DNA of 64,000 nucleotides from Gammaproteobacteria bacterium (GCA_027018875.1 JALUYA010000047.1:1-64000); one strand, 5' to 3'; shown: positions 16,661-23,402, numbered from the stretch's first letter. Notes: generated by a model not told the origin, from the sequence alone. Numbers and translations are program-made.

Positions 16661-16870
16661 GAAGACCGTATCGGGGAGCGCCTGGTTGTACAGTGTGAAT
16701 TCCTCGCCACGTTGGGGTTCGCAGAGCTCACCACCAACCTACCCGGGGCTTCGTCACCTCGTAGGTTGCAAATGATTCGGGAAGACCATATCGGGGAGCG
16801 CCGAGTTGTACAGCGTGAGTTCCTCGCCACGTTGCGGTTCGCAAGGCTCACCGGCAACCTACCCGCGCCC
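16661..16870. repeat. 120-bp tandem repeat, two copies
   Basis: Unit 1 begins GAAGACCGTATCGGGGAGCG at 16661 and unit 2 begins GAAGACCATATCGGGGAGCG at 16781, a period of 120 bp. The second copy is cut short near 16870. Shared blocks include TTGTACAG.GTGA.TTCCTC, CGCCACGTTG.GGTTCGCA and CAACCTACCCG. A third copy lies at 18214-18335. Open frames through it on both strands have no family resemblance and are probably by-products of the repeat. I see no function. Confidence 0.8.
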
Positions 16871-16967
16871 TGGTCTCTCTACCGTGAACCACGACAGGAT
16901 CTGCGTAACCCTGCTCATCATCGCGTCAGGGCGGGAGATACGGAAGGCTCCTGACTTCTTGACCTGG

Positions 16968-16999
16968 ATCCCGGGTCTCCACTGCGTTCCGCCCGGGAT
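16968..16999. repeat. Palindromic ATCCCGGG...CCCGGGAT element
   Basis: ATCCCGGG and CCCGGGAT flank a 16-nt loop containing ACTGCGTTCCG, followed by GACGAAAAC. Decayed relatives lie at 16385-16426 and 18020-18064 (GTTGCGTTGCGCCCGG). It resembles the short dispersed palindromes found between genes in many proteobacteria. The 16871-17071 interval holds nothing else that I recognise. Confidence 0.6.
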
Positions 17000-17071
17000 G
17001 ACGAAAACAAAAGGCTGCGCTGCACCCGGGATACCGGCAACGGCCACGTACCATGGTTTGGTGAAACGCGG

Positions 17072-17503
17072 TTATTCACCGGCCGGCCCTCGCAAAATGT
17101 GGACGTGTATCTGCCGGGCGAACGCAGTGAAGTCATCCAAATGGGTCTGGGCAATGGCATGCACGATGTGCCAGTCGATAGCGAGGTAGTTGTGTATCGC
17201 AATATTACGGAAGCCAACAGCCTTTTTTAGGCGATCGGCCAACGCCCGGTCGATACAGTCGATCTCGGCGAGGGCATCGAAAATGTGCCCCATGGTGTCG
17301 GGTGGGGCAAAATCGCGGTCCGCAACGAGGTAAGCGCCAATATCCACGCAGAGCTGGACAGCGCGGGTCAGGTTGAGTGAAACAATGTCCTGGGCATCGA
17401 GATCACGTGCCAGTGCGTCGGCTTGCGCAGGGCACTTTTGCTGAATACGCTGCACACAGTGCCGCAAGGATTCCAGTTTCTGTTCGATCACTTCCCGATC
17501 CAT
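17072..17503 (-). CDS. hepT: HepT-like HEPN-domain ribonuclease toxin
   Basis: 143 residues, all-helical by composition. The HEPN motif is intact: RNIAIHNYLAID (near residue 107) supplies the R-x4-H and the downstream Tyr of HepT toxins. The start ATG at 17503 has GGAGG 5 nt upstream and lies 16 nt inside the upstream MNT gene, the standard antitoxin-toxin overlap. HepT proteins are tRNA- or mRNA-directed toxins that the cognate MntA antitoxin AMPylates on the Tyr (type VII toxin-antitoxin). It is the only complete HEPN gene in this island; tail fragments of homologues are at 16436-16570 and 18062-18115. Confidence 0.9.
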   Translation of the reverse strand: MDREVIEQKLESLRHCVQRIQQKCPAQADALARDLDAQDIVSLNLTRAVQLCVDIGAYLVADRDFAPPDTMGHIFDALAEIDCIDRALADRLKKAVGFRNIAIHNYLAIDWHIVHAIAQTHLDDFTAFARQIHVHILRGPAGE

Positions 17504-17886
17504 GACCGCCTCCGCTCGGCAAGAATTCTACGCTGATAGGGCATGAAATCGGCTTCTTCGAATAGATGCCGCTTGAGGAGTTCGGCATAGTGGTGATCGC
17601 TGCCCAGAATACGCCTCCCATGCTGGAGAATCTGGCCTAGCAGCGGTTCACCCACGGTATTGAGATCGACCAGATCCACAGCCCGCCCCGTCACCTCGGC
17701 CAGTTCCCCGATGAGGTTGATCCTTGCCACGCTCGTCAGCAGGTGTCCGGCATCGACCGCCAGGTCGAGGTCGCTGTCCGCATGGGAACGGCCCGCTGCG
17801 AGGGAACCGAACAGTACGGCCAGGCGGATATCCGGGTGACGGGCAAGGACGCCGTGTAGCCGTTTTAGCAGGTTTTTATTCGGCAT
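17488..17886 (-). CDS. mntA: MntA-like nucleotidyltransferase antitoxin
   Basis: 132 residues from the ATG at 17886 (MPNKNLLKRLHGVLARHPDI); a frame open to 17961 would add MRLTKDAAS-type leader codons shared with the remnant at 16324. The minimal nucleotidyltransferase motif is intact: AVLFGSLAAGRSHADSDLDLAV (GSx10DxD), followed by RAVDLVDLNTVGEPLLGQIL. This matches MntA antitoxins, which neutralise HepT by AMPylation. No strong ribosome-binding site precedes 17886, so the longer form starting at 17961 inside the leader repeat is possible. It pairs with the overlapping hepT downstream. Confidence 0.88.
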   Translation of the reverse strand: MPNKNLLKRLHGVLARHPDIRLAVLFGSLAAGRSHADSDLDLAVDAGHLLTSVARINLIGELAEVTGRAVDLVDLNTVGEPLLGQILQHGRRILGSDHHYAELLKRHLFEEADFMPYQRRILAERRRSWIGK

Positions 17887-17934
17887 ATCGACCCGAGAGG
17901 AAGACGTCTGAAAGACCGTGTGAATTATATTCGA

Positions 17935-18064
17935 ACTCGCGGCATCCTTTGTCAATCGCATGGAACTTACCCGATTTTTATAGTATATTTCTTATAATGA
18001 GAAGCCAAAAAAGCGGTAATCCTGCCAGGTTCCAGGTTCCAGGTTTCCGTTGCGTTGCGCCCGG
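17935..18064. repeat. Leader repeat, copy 2 (upstream of mntA)
   Basis: Matches 16296-16422 across CATCCTTTGTCAATCGCATG, the AT-rich block, GAAGCCAAAAAAGCGG and CGTTGCGTTGCGCCCGGA. On the minus strand a TTGGCT and TATACT/TACTAT pair lies about 35 nt before the ATG at 17961 and could be a promoter. Compared with copy 1, this copy jumps at CGCCCGGA directly to the HEPN tail, missing about 100 bp present in copy 1. The jump is between two short CGCCCGGA direct repeats (copy 1 positions near 16412 and 16519), which suggests deletion by recombination. Confidence 0.75.
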
Positions 18065-18115
18065 ATGCGTTCGCGCAATGGTGTACACGATCTGCCAGTC
18101 GATAGCGAGGTAGAT
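18062..18115 (-). pseudogene. HEPN-toxin 3' fragment, copy 2
   Basis: Minus-strand reading IYLAIDWQIVYTIARTHP, close to the intact HepT segment NYLAIDWHIVHAIAQTHL and to fragment 1 at 16436-16570. Only about 18 codons remain, truncated on both sides. It abuts leader copy 2, the same order as in copy 1. Confidence 0.65.
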
Positions 18116-18120
18116 CCCTC

Positions 18121-18143
18121 GTGACACCGCTCCGTGGTGTCAC
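18121..18143. repeat. GTGACACC/GGTGTCAC dyad
   Basis: GTGACACC - GCTCCGT - GGTGTCAC, an 8-bp inverted repeat similar in design to the GGTAACACCG dyad 45 bp further on, but with a different sequence. It is absent from copy 1 at the equivalent place. No T-run is present. Confidence 0.6.
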
Positions 18144-18187
18144 GCTTCCAGCTCGTGCCTGATCTCGGCGCCAAGCGCCTTCCGATG

Positions 18188-18335
18188 GGTAACACCGCAG
18201 AGCGGTGTTACCAGGAAAGACCGTATCGGGGAACGCCGGGTTGTACAGTGTGAGTTCCTCGCCATGTTGCGGTTCTCTTCGCTCACCGGCAACCTACCCG
18301 GGGCTTCGTCACCTCGTAGGTTGCGAATGATTCGG
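18188..18335. repeat. Dyad copy 2 plus third copy of the 120-bp repeat
   Basis: The perfect dyad GGTAACACCG..CGGTGTTACC at 18188-18212 is followed at 18214 by AAAGACCGTATCGGGGAACG, the third copy of the repeat described at 16661-16870. It ends near 18335 at GCGAATGATTCGG, the junction at which unit 1 passes to unit 2 in the first block. Here only one unit is present, so copy number differs between the two blocks (2 versus 1). Confidence 0.75.
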
Positions 18336-18409
18336 ATATTCGTGCGCCAACCGGACACGGCCGCGGTCGGCTTCCCAAAGCACGGCAGCGAGCTTGTCTG
18401 TGGTGGGCA

Positions 18410-18727
18410 TCATGTTTGGGTAAGCAGAATGCCGGTGCGTTTTGCCTCCGCCACCACCGCCCTCGGATCCGGTTCACCAGGCGTCGTGATGAGAACGTCG
18501 ATACGCTGTTCCTCGAGTGCGCGGTACAGGCGGGCGACGTAGCGGGTCCGGCGTTCGACCTGTTCGGCCGGGCTCAAGGCTTGAGGGGTTTCGATGAGAA
18601 GATCGATATCACCGCCACGCGTGGCGTCGTCCACACGGGAGCCGAACAGGAATACCGCGGCACCCGGTGCAAACACCTCACGGGTGGCTCGGGCGATGGC
18701 GTCACGCTCTTGCTGTTTCAACCTCAT
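18410..18727 (-). CDS. MNT-family nucleotidyltransferase, orphan antitoxin-like
   Basis: 105 residues from the ATG at 18727 (GAGG 8 nt upstream); an open frame extends to 18799 without a good start. MRLKQQERDAIARATREVFA leads into AVFLFGSRVDDATRGGDIDLLIE, the GSx9-10DxD nucleotidyltransferase site, and RIDVLITTPGEPDPRAVVAEAKRTGILL. This is the same subfamily as the copies at 16035 and 19013, and differs from mntA at 17488. No toxin partner overlaps its 3' end: 75 bp downstream the 120-bp repeat begins. The partner is lost, or the protein acts alone. Confidence 0.83.
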   Translation of the reverse strand: MRLKQQERDAIARATREVFAPGAAVFLFGSRVDDATRGGDIDLLIETPQALSPAEQVERRTRYVARLYRALEEQRIDVLITTPGEPDPRAVVAEAKRTGILLTQT

Positions 18728-18804
18728 AGTGAATACCTCAGACTTTGCTCTGCCGACCGGCCTGCGGTCGGGAAAAGCCGAATCGGGGCGTTGTTGCAAG
18801 CGGG

Positions 18805-18862
18805 ATCATCGTGTTTATGGGTTCTCCGGGGCGAGTCGGCAACTTACCGCCGCCACATCGCA
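18805..18862 (-). repeat. Degenerate copy of the wzz 3' end
   Basis: Plus-strand GATCAT..TTATGGG.TCTCCGGG followed by AGTCGGC and GC.GC.ACAT matches 19534-19590, which spans the stop codon and last codons of the Wzz-like gene. In minus-strand translation this copy reads VAAVSCRLAPENP before a stop, against YVAAVRRRLSPESP in the real gene. The short region after each copy also begins alike (MIPLATTPR versus MIIVPATLAR). It marks a tandem duplication of the wzz tail plus the nucleotidyltransferase module that follows. Confidence 0.6.
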
Positions 18863-18866
18863 GAGG

Positions 18867-19016
18867 CTATTCGGGTCGGACATGCAGATGGCCCTCCGCG
18901 TAGTGTCGAATGCGCAGGTAGTCGGCGTGCAGGCTCTGCGTAAACCGACAGGCACGGGCCAGCGCCTGGGCAAGATCGGCGGGCCGTTCGGCCTCTTCCC
19001 GTATCGGCCCGCTCAC
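18867..19016 (-). CDS. Short partner protein of the upstream nucleotidyltransferase, possibly truncated
   Basis: 49 residues. The GTG at 19016 overlaps the nucleotidyltransferase TGA (GTGA), the coupling expected of a MNT-toxin pair. The product reads SGPIREEAERPADLAQALAR then ACRFTQSLHADYLRIRHYAE and ends at a TAG at 18867. It is helical and charged, but has no R-x4-H HEPN motif and is much shorter than HepT. It may be the N-terminal rest of a partner cut by the wzz-tail duplication that begins 4 bp later. Family uncertain. Confidence 0.5.
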   Translation of the reverse strand: MSGPIREEAERPADLAQALARACRFTQSLHADYLRIRHYAEGHLHVRPE

Positions 19017-19312
19017 AGCACGACCCCCGTGCGGATGGCCTGCACATCGATGGGGCGCAGCGCCTGGCCGCGCGGGTGCAGCACGATGTCGATGCGTCGG
19101 TCCCCCAACCTGCGGATCAGGCGTGCGTAGAGCTTGAGTTCGAGATCGAGCAGGGCGCCGGCGCTGCCCTCCGCCTCGATGTGCAGATCGATATCGCCGC
19201 CGCGCAGGGCGTCGTCGACGCGGGAGCCGAACAGGCGCACGGTGGCATGCGGCCCGAAGACACGGGCTGCTTCCGTCACGATCGCGCGTTGCTGGGCTTC
19301 GGTCAGGCGCAT
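19013..19312 (-). CDS. MNT-family nucleotidyltransferase, antitoxin-like
   Basis: 99 residues. MRLTEAQQRAIVTEAARVFG precedes the active site ATVRLFGSRVDDALRGGDIDLHIE, then LGDRRIDIVLHPRGQALRPIDVQAIRTGVVL. The nucleotidyltransferase site (GS, DxD) is intact. It is most similar to the gene at 18410-18727. The stop overlaps the start of the short gene at 18867-19016, as in MNT-HEPN pairs. It lies 232 nt after wzz. That interval (19313-19544) holds only a small open frame from 19542 with no recognisable family. Confidence 0.84.
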   Translation of the reverse strand: MRLTEAQQRAIVTEAARVFGPHATVRLFGSRVDDALRGGDIDLHIEAEGSAGALLDLELKLYARLIRRLGDRRIDIVLHPRGQALRPIDVQAIRTGVVL

Positions 19313-19544
19313 GATATGCAGGCTCCACGTTTGATGGTTTCACGCTGCCGGAACGCGTGGGGGAAACCGATTATAGAGGCTCCTTTGCACTTACCGGCGG
19401 CATGACGGGAGCACCACGGACGATTGAACGGGGTCAGGGCGCGCCCGTCTTCGCAGGCGGGCGGCAGTGCGGCAAAACACCGTTCGAGCCGGTCGGGGTA
19501 TTCGTGCGTCGACCGAGCGAGCGTGGCCGGCACAATGATCATGG

Positions 19545-20945
19545 TTATGGGCTCTCCGGGCTAAGTCGGCGGCGCACGGCGGCTACATAGTTGACCAGTG
19601 CCGCAGCGAGAAGTGCCAGGAACACCCCGATGACGGCGCCGAGGATGGCTATGACCTTCCTACCCAGCCCGACCGGATTAATCGAAATACCGGGTTGGGC
19701 CGCAAGCTTGGTCGCGTTGAGGTTTGCCAGCCGGACATTTAATACCTGAATCGCGGCTTTCTGGTCGGCAATTTGCGTGGCTTGTTTGGACTGAAAGGAA
19801 GTAATCGCAACCTGGGTGGCGTGCACGGAGGCGGATGCCTGCTTCAATTTGCGCTGATGGGAAGCCAGAAAGCTGGCCAGGGCCTGTTTATATTGATCTA
19901 CAGCCCGGTTGGCAATCACCAATTCGCGTTGGGTCGCGGTGATCTTATTCTCCACGGCTTTAAACTGTTGCGGCAAATTGACCAAAAGATTTCTTTCTGC
20001 AAGGTTTACCTGGTTGATCGTACGCTGCTCCTCGGTGCTGAGCAGGAGAACTGCCGTTGCCTGCGTCGGCGTTTGTGGCCTCTCTGAGGCGGTAAGAACC
20101 GCTTTTTGTACCTGTACCAGGTGTCCCTTCAGCTGTTTTGTTTCCGCTTGGTACAGTTTGCGGGCCGCATCAAGAGAGGACTTCCTTACCCCAAGGGCCT
20201 GGAGTTCTGCCTGCAGGTTCTTTACCTTGGCCTCGGCCGTAGCGATTGCCTGCTTACGGGTCAAAACTTGCTGCTGATAGGCAGCCTTATCCTTTAAACC
20301 TTGCAGCTTGAGCTGAGACTTCAGAAGCCTTAGGCGCAATGGGGTAAGATTGGCTTGAACGACCGTTTGATTTTGGAGCAAGGCCAACCGGTTTTGCGCT
20401 TGCGCCAGGGAGTGCTCGAGATTGCCCCGCAAGATCCGAATGCTCGGCGCATCCCGCGCTACCAATGCATTGACCGCTTCGAGTTCCACCTGCTTATAGG
20501 CGGCGGCAAGTTTCAGAGTCCCCTTGCCGGTAAGCACCACGAGATTGGTTTTCGGCGGATTCTCCACTTTGATCCGGATGCTCCGGCGCTTAATTCCCTG
20601 GCTGGCGGCAACCCGGTGTATGGCCTCGGGCAGGAACGCCTTCTCGATCACGGTGACTGCCGATTCAGGCGCTTCGATGGGGATTACGTCCCCTTTGGGC
20701 GTTGTGTAGTGACCCAGCCCCACCACGGCGGTATAGCGATAGGTACGCGGCAGAGCGAAGGCAAGCGCCAGCCCAAGGCCGGTGCAGAGCAGAAAGATGG
20801 TGAGCATCAGTTTCCAGCGCCGCCACAGACGGACCCCGAGATCGACCAGGTCGATCTCATCGTTGGGACTGGAATAGGGGATCAGCGCCCGGGGGTCGGG
20901 TGGCGCCGGGTCAGGCGGCGCCGTGGGGCGGTTATCTTCGGCCAT
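19545..20945 (-). CDS. Wzz-type polysaccharide co-polymerase (chain-length determinant)
   Basis: 466 residues from the ATG at 20945; an open frame reaches 20978. A cytoplasmic Pro-rich N-terminus (PTAPPDPAPPDPRALIPYSS) is followed by EIDLVDLGVRLWRRWKLMLTIF, the Wzz/FepE/Etk entry into the first transmembrane helix. A periplasmic domain holds long Gln/Ala/Leu-rich coiled coils. A second helix near the C-terminus (VIAILGAVIGVFLALLAAALVNYVAAV) completes the two-helix PCP architecture. It lacks a C-terminal tyrosine kinase. The family sets O-antigen or EPS chain length together with Wzy. As the first gene of the minus-strand locus it is separated from the rest by the MNT island. Confidence 0.9.
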   Translation of the reverse strand: MAEDNRPTAPPDPAPPDPRALIPYSSPNDEIDLVDLGVRLWRRWKLMLTIFLLCTGLGLALAFALPRTYRYTAVVGLGHYTTPKGDVIPIEAPESAVTVIEKAFLPEAIHRVAASQGIKRRSIRIKVENPPKTNLVVLTGKGTLKLAAAYKQVELEAVNALVARDAPSIRILRGNLEHSLAQAQNRLALLQNQTVVQANLTPLRLRLLKSQLKLQGLKDKAAYQQQVLTRKQAIATAEAKVKNLQAELQALGVRKSSLDAARKLYQAETKQLKGHLVQVQKAVLTASERPQTPTQATAVLLLSTEEQRTINQVNLAERNLLVNLPQQFKAVENKITATQRELVIANRAVDQYKQALASFLASHQRKLKQASASVHATQVAITSFQSKQATQIADQKAAIQVLNVRLANLNATKLAAQPGISINPVGLGRKVIAILGAVIGVFLALLAAALVNYVAAVRRRLSPESP

Positions 20946-21016
20946 CTTGATCGGGTTCCTCCTTGCCAAGCCGCACATTATAGGGGATCATCACCCGAAT
21001 TAAAGGATCAACCCTT

Positions 21017-21146
21017 AAAGGGGACAGATTTATTTATTGCTACTACCGACTTGATTAGCCCGTCCCTGGGCTTGGCATCACCAGCCTCCTTGCTATTCGA
21101 GGAATAGTTCACTTTACCCCACAAGAGAGAAAATAAATCTGTCCCC
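21017..21146. mobile_element. Internally deleted RAYT element (ends only)
   Basis: 130 bp. The left part (AAAGGGGACAGATTTATTTA, then TTGCTACTACCGACTTGATTAG) and the right part (CTTGGCATCACCAGCCTCCTT ... AAATAAATCTGTCCCC) match the two ends of the full RAYT element at 21792-22579. The middle, most of the transposase, is missing; the joint lies near CCGTCCCTGGG. The ends form a 16-bp inverted repeat, GGGGACAGATTTATTT. This is a MITE-like, non-autonomous derivative in the same orientation as the full copy, 645 bp away. Confidence 0.82.
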
Positions 21147-21214
21147 ATTTCTCCTGAGATCGACCAGGAGTTACCTTCTGAAGGAAGAGCCTTCAATTAT
21201 TAGTCGCCCGGTGC

Positions 21215-21790
21215 CTATTTCCATTTATATCGCACCTTGCATTTGTTTAATAAAGCCCATGATAAGTAACCCTCTTTTTGCATTCGTCCCACAACAATAG
21301 CGGATGCGACATCGGCCTCTACAGCAAATTGCTTCACCGCCGCGTATGTTTTTTCTAGTGTTGGTAGTTGTTTCGCATAAGCCGGAGGGATGAGTAAATT
21401 ACAAGCAAATTTATCTGCTTGCTGCTCCTGTTTACCATCCAGACCTTTTGTTTCCAGAAACATCATTTTCTTGCCATGCAGCAGTAAATGCCCGGCCTCA
21501 TGAAAAAAGGCAAACCATAAGTGATCATTCGTCGCATGACGAAGACTTAACATAAGCAAGGCCTTGTCGGAAGAAAGCCAGCGTGTTGCCCCACTAACGG
21601 GGCAGCCTTTTGGCGTGGGTGCAAATACCACGGCAACACCCGCTTGCGCACAGGTCCCAACCAGTTGGGGAATAAAAACGTCCGGCTCAATTTCATTTGT
21701 CAAAGCACGCAGCTCAGATAACACTCGCCTGAAATGCTCCTTGTCAAAAGCTTGACAAGCAATTTTATCTGCACAACGCTCACCCTGAGA
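21215..21790 (-). pseudogene. ImmA/IrrE-family metallopeptidase, 5' end lost
   Basis: The frame is open from the element boundary at 21791 (ERCADKIACQAFDKEHFRRV) and continues LSELRALTNEIEPDVFIPQL to a stop at 21215. The only in-frame initiator is a GTG at 21724, giving 169 residues. The zinc protease motif FHEAGHLLLHG (HExxH) and QEQQADKFACNLLIPP are intact. In HigA-type antitoxins of this family an XRE helix-turn-helix precedes this sequence; here it is absent and a RAYT element sits exactly where it should continue. The residual protease domain could still be made, but regulation through DNA binding is lost. Confidence 0.72.
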
Positions 21791-21791
21791 T

Positions 21792-22579
21792 AAAGGGGAC
21801 AGATTTATTTATTGCCACTACCGGCCTGATTAGGCCGTCCCCGGGCCCGGAATTCTATTCTGCGGCCTAGAATCTTCTCAACCTCATTAACAAACCTGTC
21901 ATTTCCGGTCAGTTGTCCTCGCTGCAGTGCCTGGCGTATCAGACCCAGCTCCCGCTCGGGTATGGCTTCATGGATAATGCGACTGTACTGCCGACGCCGT
22001 TCTGCTTCTGTTGAACCAAGCCCAAGATAACTGGGATCACGATCAATCCATTCATCCATTTCAATTCCCACCCGCCGGCGGTAACTCGACCACAAATACT
22101 CATCCGGCCTACAGACCATACGCGCACGCACCGGGTTAAGTTCGATATACCGGCAGCATGCCAGCAAGTATCGATCGGTCTGTACCGGACTCGATTTGTA
22201 ACGGCTTTCCCACAATGTGCCAGACCGCCCTTCCCGCTTATTGCGCCGGCGGGTCGCCCGTGCTGCCAGCGCCTTCATCAGCCGCCCCATCGCTTCAGGT
22301 GACTCCCCCGGAGCCAACAAAAGATGCACATGGTTTGTCATCAGGCAGTACGCATATACACGTACATCAAACAATTCCTTCAGCTCTCGCAGGTCATTCA
22401 GATAACGACGAAAATCCGCTTCATCCGCAAATACAACTTGGCGGTTGTGCCCCCGCTGGAGCACGTGGTGCGGGTAATTCGGCAATACAACCCGGCCTAC
22501 CCTTGGCATCGCCGGCCTCCTTGGTATTCCGATGTAGGTCAACTTTAACCCACAAGAGGCAAAAAATAAATCTGTCCCC
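21792..22579 (-). mobile_element. REP-associated tyrosine transposase (RAYT) element with 16-bp inverted ends
   Basis: 788 bp bounded by GGGGACAGATTTATTT at the left and its exact reverse complement AAATAAATCTGTCCCC at the right, enclosing one transposase gene on the minus strand. The left boundary coincides with the truncation point of the ImmA/IrrE gene. An internally deleted copy lies at 21017-21146. Confidence 0.82.
21805..22509 (-). CDS. REP-associated tyrosine transposase (TnpA_REP, IS200-like Y1 family)
   Basis: 234 residues from the ATG at 22509 (GGAGG 6 nt upstream). The N-terminus MPRVGRVVLPNYPHHVLQRG is typical of RAYTs. The HUH motif is MTNHVHLLLAP and the catalytic-Tyr region is YLLACCRYIELNPVRARMV. 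GTLWESRYKSSPVQT and EYLWSSYRRR follow. Family members excise and join single-stranded REP/BIME sequences and are usually domesticated, single-copy genes. All landmarks look intact, so the protein is probably functional. Confidence 0.9.
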   Translation of the reverse strand: MPRVGRVVLPNYPHHVLQRGHNRQVVFADEADFRRYLNDLRELKELFDVRVYAYCLMTNHVHLLLAPGESPEAMGRLMKALAARATRRRNKREGRSGTLWESRYKSSPVQTDRYLLACCRYIELNPVRARMVCRPDEYLWSSYRRRVGIEMDEWIDRDPSYLGLGSTEAERRRQYSRIIHEAIPERELGLIRQALQRGQLTGNDRFVNEVEKILGRRIEFRARGRPNQAGSGNK

Positions 22580-22755
22580 TTTTCTCCCCCTTTTCTCCCG
22601 AACCCCGTGAGCCACACCCCCGCCAAGAAACTACTTTAGCAAGGGCGCTTGATCTCCGCTACCATGCAAAATCTAATGGTAGACCCCGTGGTGGAGTCAA
22701 CCGGGGAGGCGGCTGGCCGTTATTGGTTTTTGTGTGGGTTCTTTTGCGGTGAGAT

Positions 22756-23187
22756 ATGAAACGAATCGGCTGGAGGCAACCGCTGCTTGCGTTGGCGCTG
22801 TTGCTGTTCCTTGCTCCGGCGGCGAGTGCCGGAGCCTCCTGGTCGCTGTGGCTGTGGCTGCCCCCGGTGGGGGTGCGGATCGCCACCCCGGCGGTTCGAG
22901 TGTGGCTGCCGGGGCGTTGGGTGTGGCGTAATGCCTGGGTATGGGCCCCCGGCTACTGGGCCTGGCGGCCTTATCCCCGGTGGCGCGGCTATGCCCGCTG
23001 GAGGCTGCACCCGTATCCGCTGTGGCGCGAGCGCGATCATTGGCGCCGGTGGCATAATCGCGGCCACTGGCGGAGATCCGAATGGCGCGAAAACCACGCC
23101 TATCCGAGAGTCCGGAATCATTGGCCGCGTTCCCGGATGAATCCCCGGATGATGCGCGGCCGCCACTCTCGCCCACCACCCGGCTAG
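22756..23187 (+). CDS. Exported Trp/Arg-rich small protein (WxxGxW-type repeats)
   Basis: 143 residues. The Sec signal peptide MKRIGWRQPLLALALLLFLA has a likely cleavage after SAGA (near 26). The mature part is extraordinarily rich in Trp, Arg, Pro and His, with VWLPGRWVWRNAWVWAPGYWAWRP. The 'V-W-x-PG-x-W' pattern recalls BcpO-related WXXGXW repeat proteins of unknown function. There is no transmembrane segment after the signal, so it should be periplasmic or outer-membrane associated. It has no operon partner: the next gene starts 215 nt later. The initiation region (GGTGAGAT then ATG) is plausible. Confidence 0.72.
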   Translation: MKRIGWRQPLLALALLLFLAPAASAGASWSLWLWLPPVGVRIATPAVRVWLPGRWVWRNAWVWAPGYWAWRPYPRWRGYARWRLHPYPLWRERDHWRRWHNRGHWRRSEWRENHAYPRVRNHWPRSRMNPRMMRGRHSRPPPG

Positions 23188-23402
23188 GCCCGCCGCGCGT
23201 AATTCAAGCCGAACCCGCGGCATCTGCGAATCCGCCGACCGATCTCATTTTCGCCGGGCGGGGTTTGTCGGCGCATCGCGACACGGGCGGCAGCGGTGAA
23301 TCGCTGCCGCCCGACGAATAAACATAACCGGGCGGATCCGGACTAGAATGAATCGGGACGGCGGGCACTGTCGTCGCCGTTTTCGATAGTTAAAGGTGTT
23401 TT

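Noticed and set aside
16487-16954. Plus-strand open frame of 155 codons and its minus-strand counterpart across the 120-bp repeats
   Set aside because: The frame exists because the repeat length is a multiple of three. Translations have no family resemblance and both strands are open, so I treat it as repeat-derived.
16661-18335. Regular 120-bp repeats as a CRISPR array
   Set aside because: Units are far longer than CRISPR repeats, there are only three, they carry substitutions throughout and have no unique spacers. No cas gene is in the window.
18867-19343. Long minus-strand frame covering the nucleotidyltransferase at 19013-19312 in another frame
   Set aside because: Its N-terminal two thirds is Arg/Pro/Ala-rich antisense-like sequence. 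Only the last 49 codons, with a GTG overlapping the nucleotidyltransferase stop, look coding and are annotated.
22659-23223. Minus-strand frames of 160-167 codons opposite the Trp-rich protein
   Set aside because: The plus frame has a proper signal peptide and a recognisable W-repeat composition; the minus frames are low-complexity and lack initiation signals.
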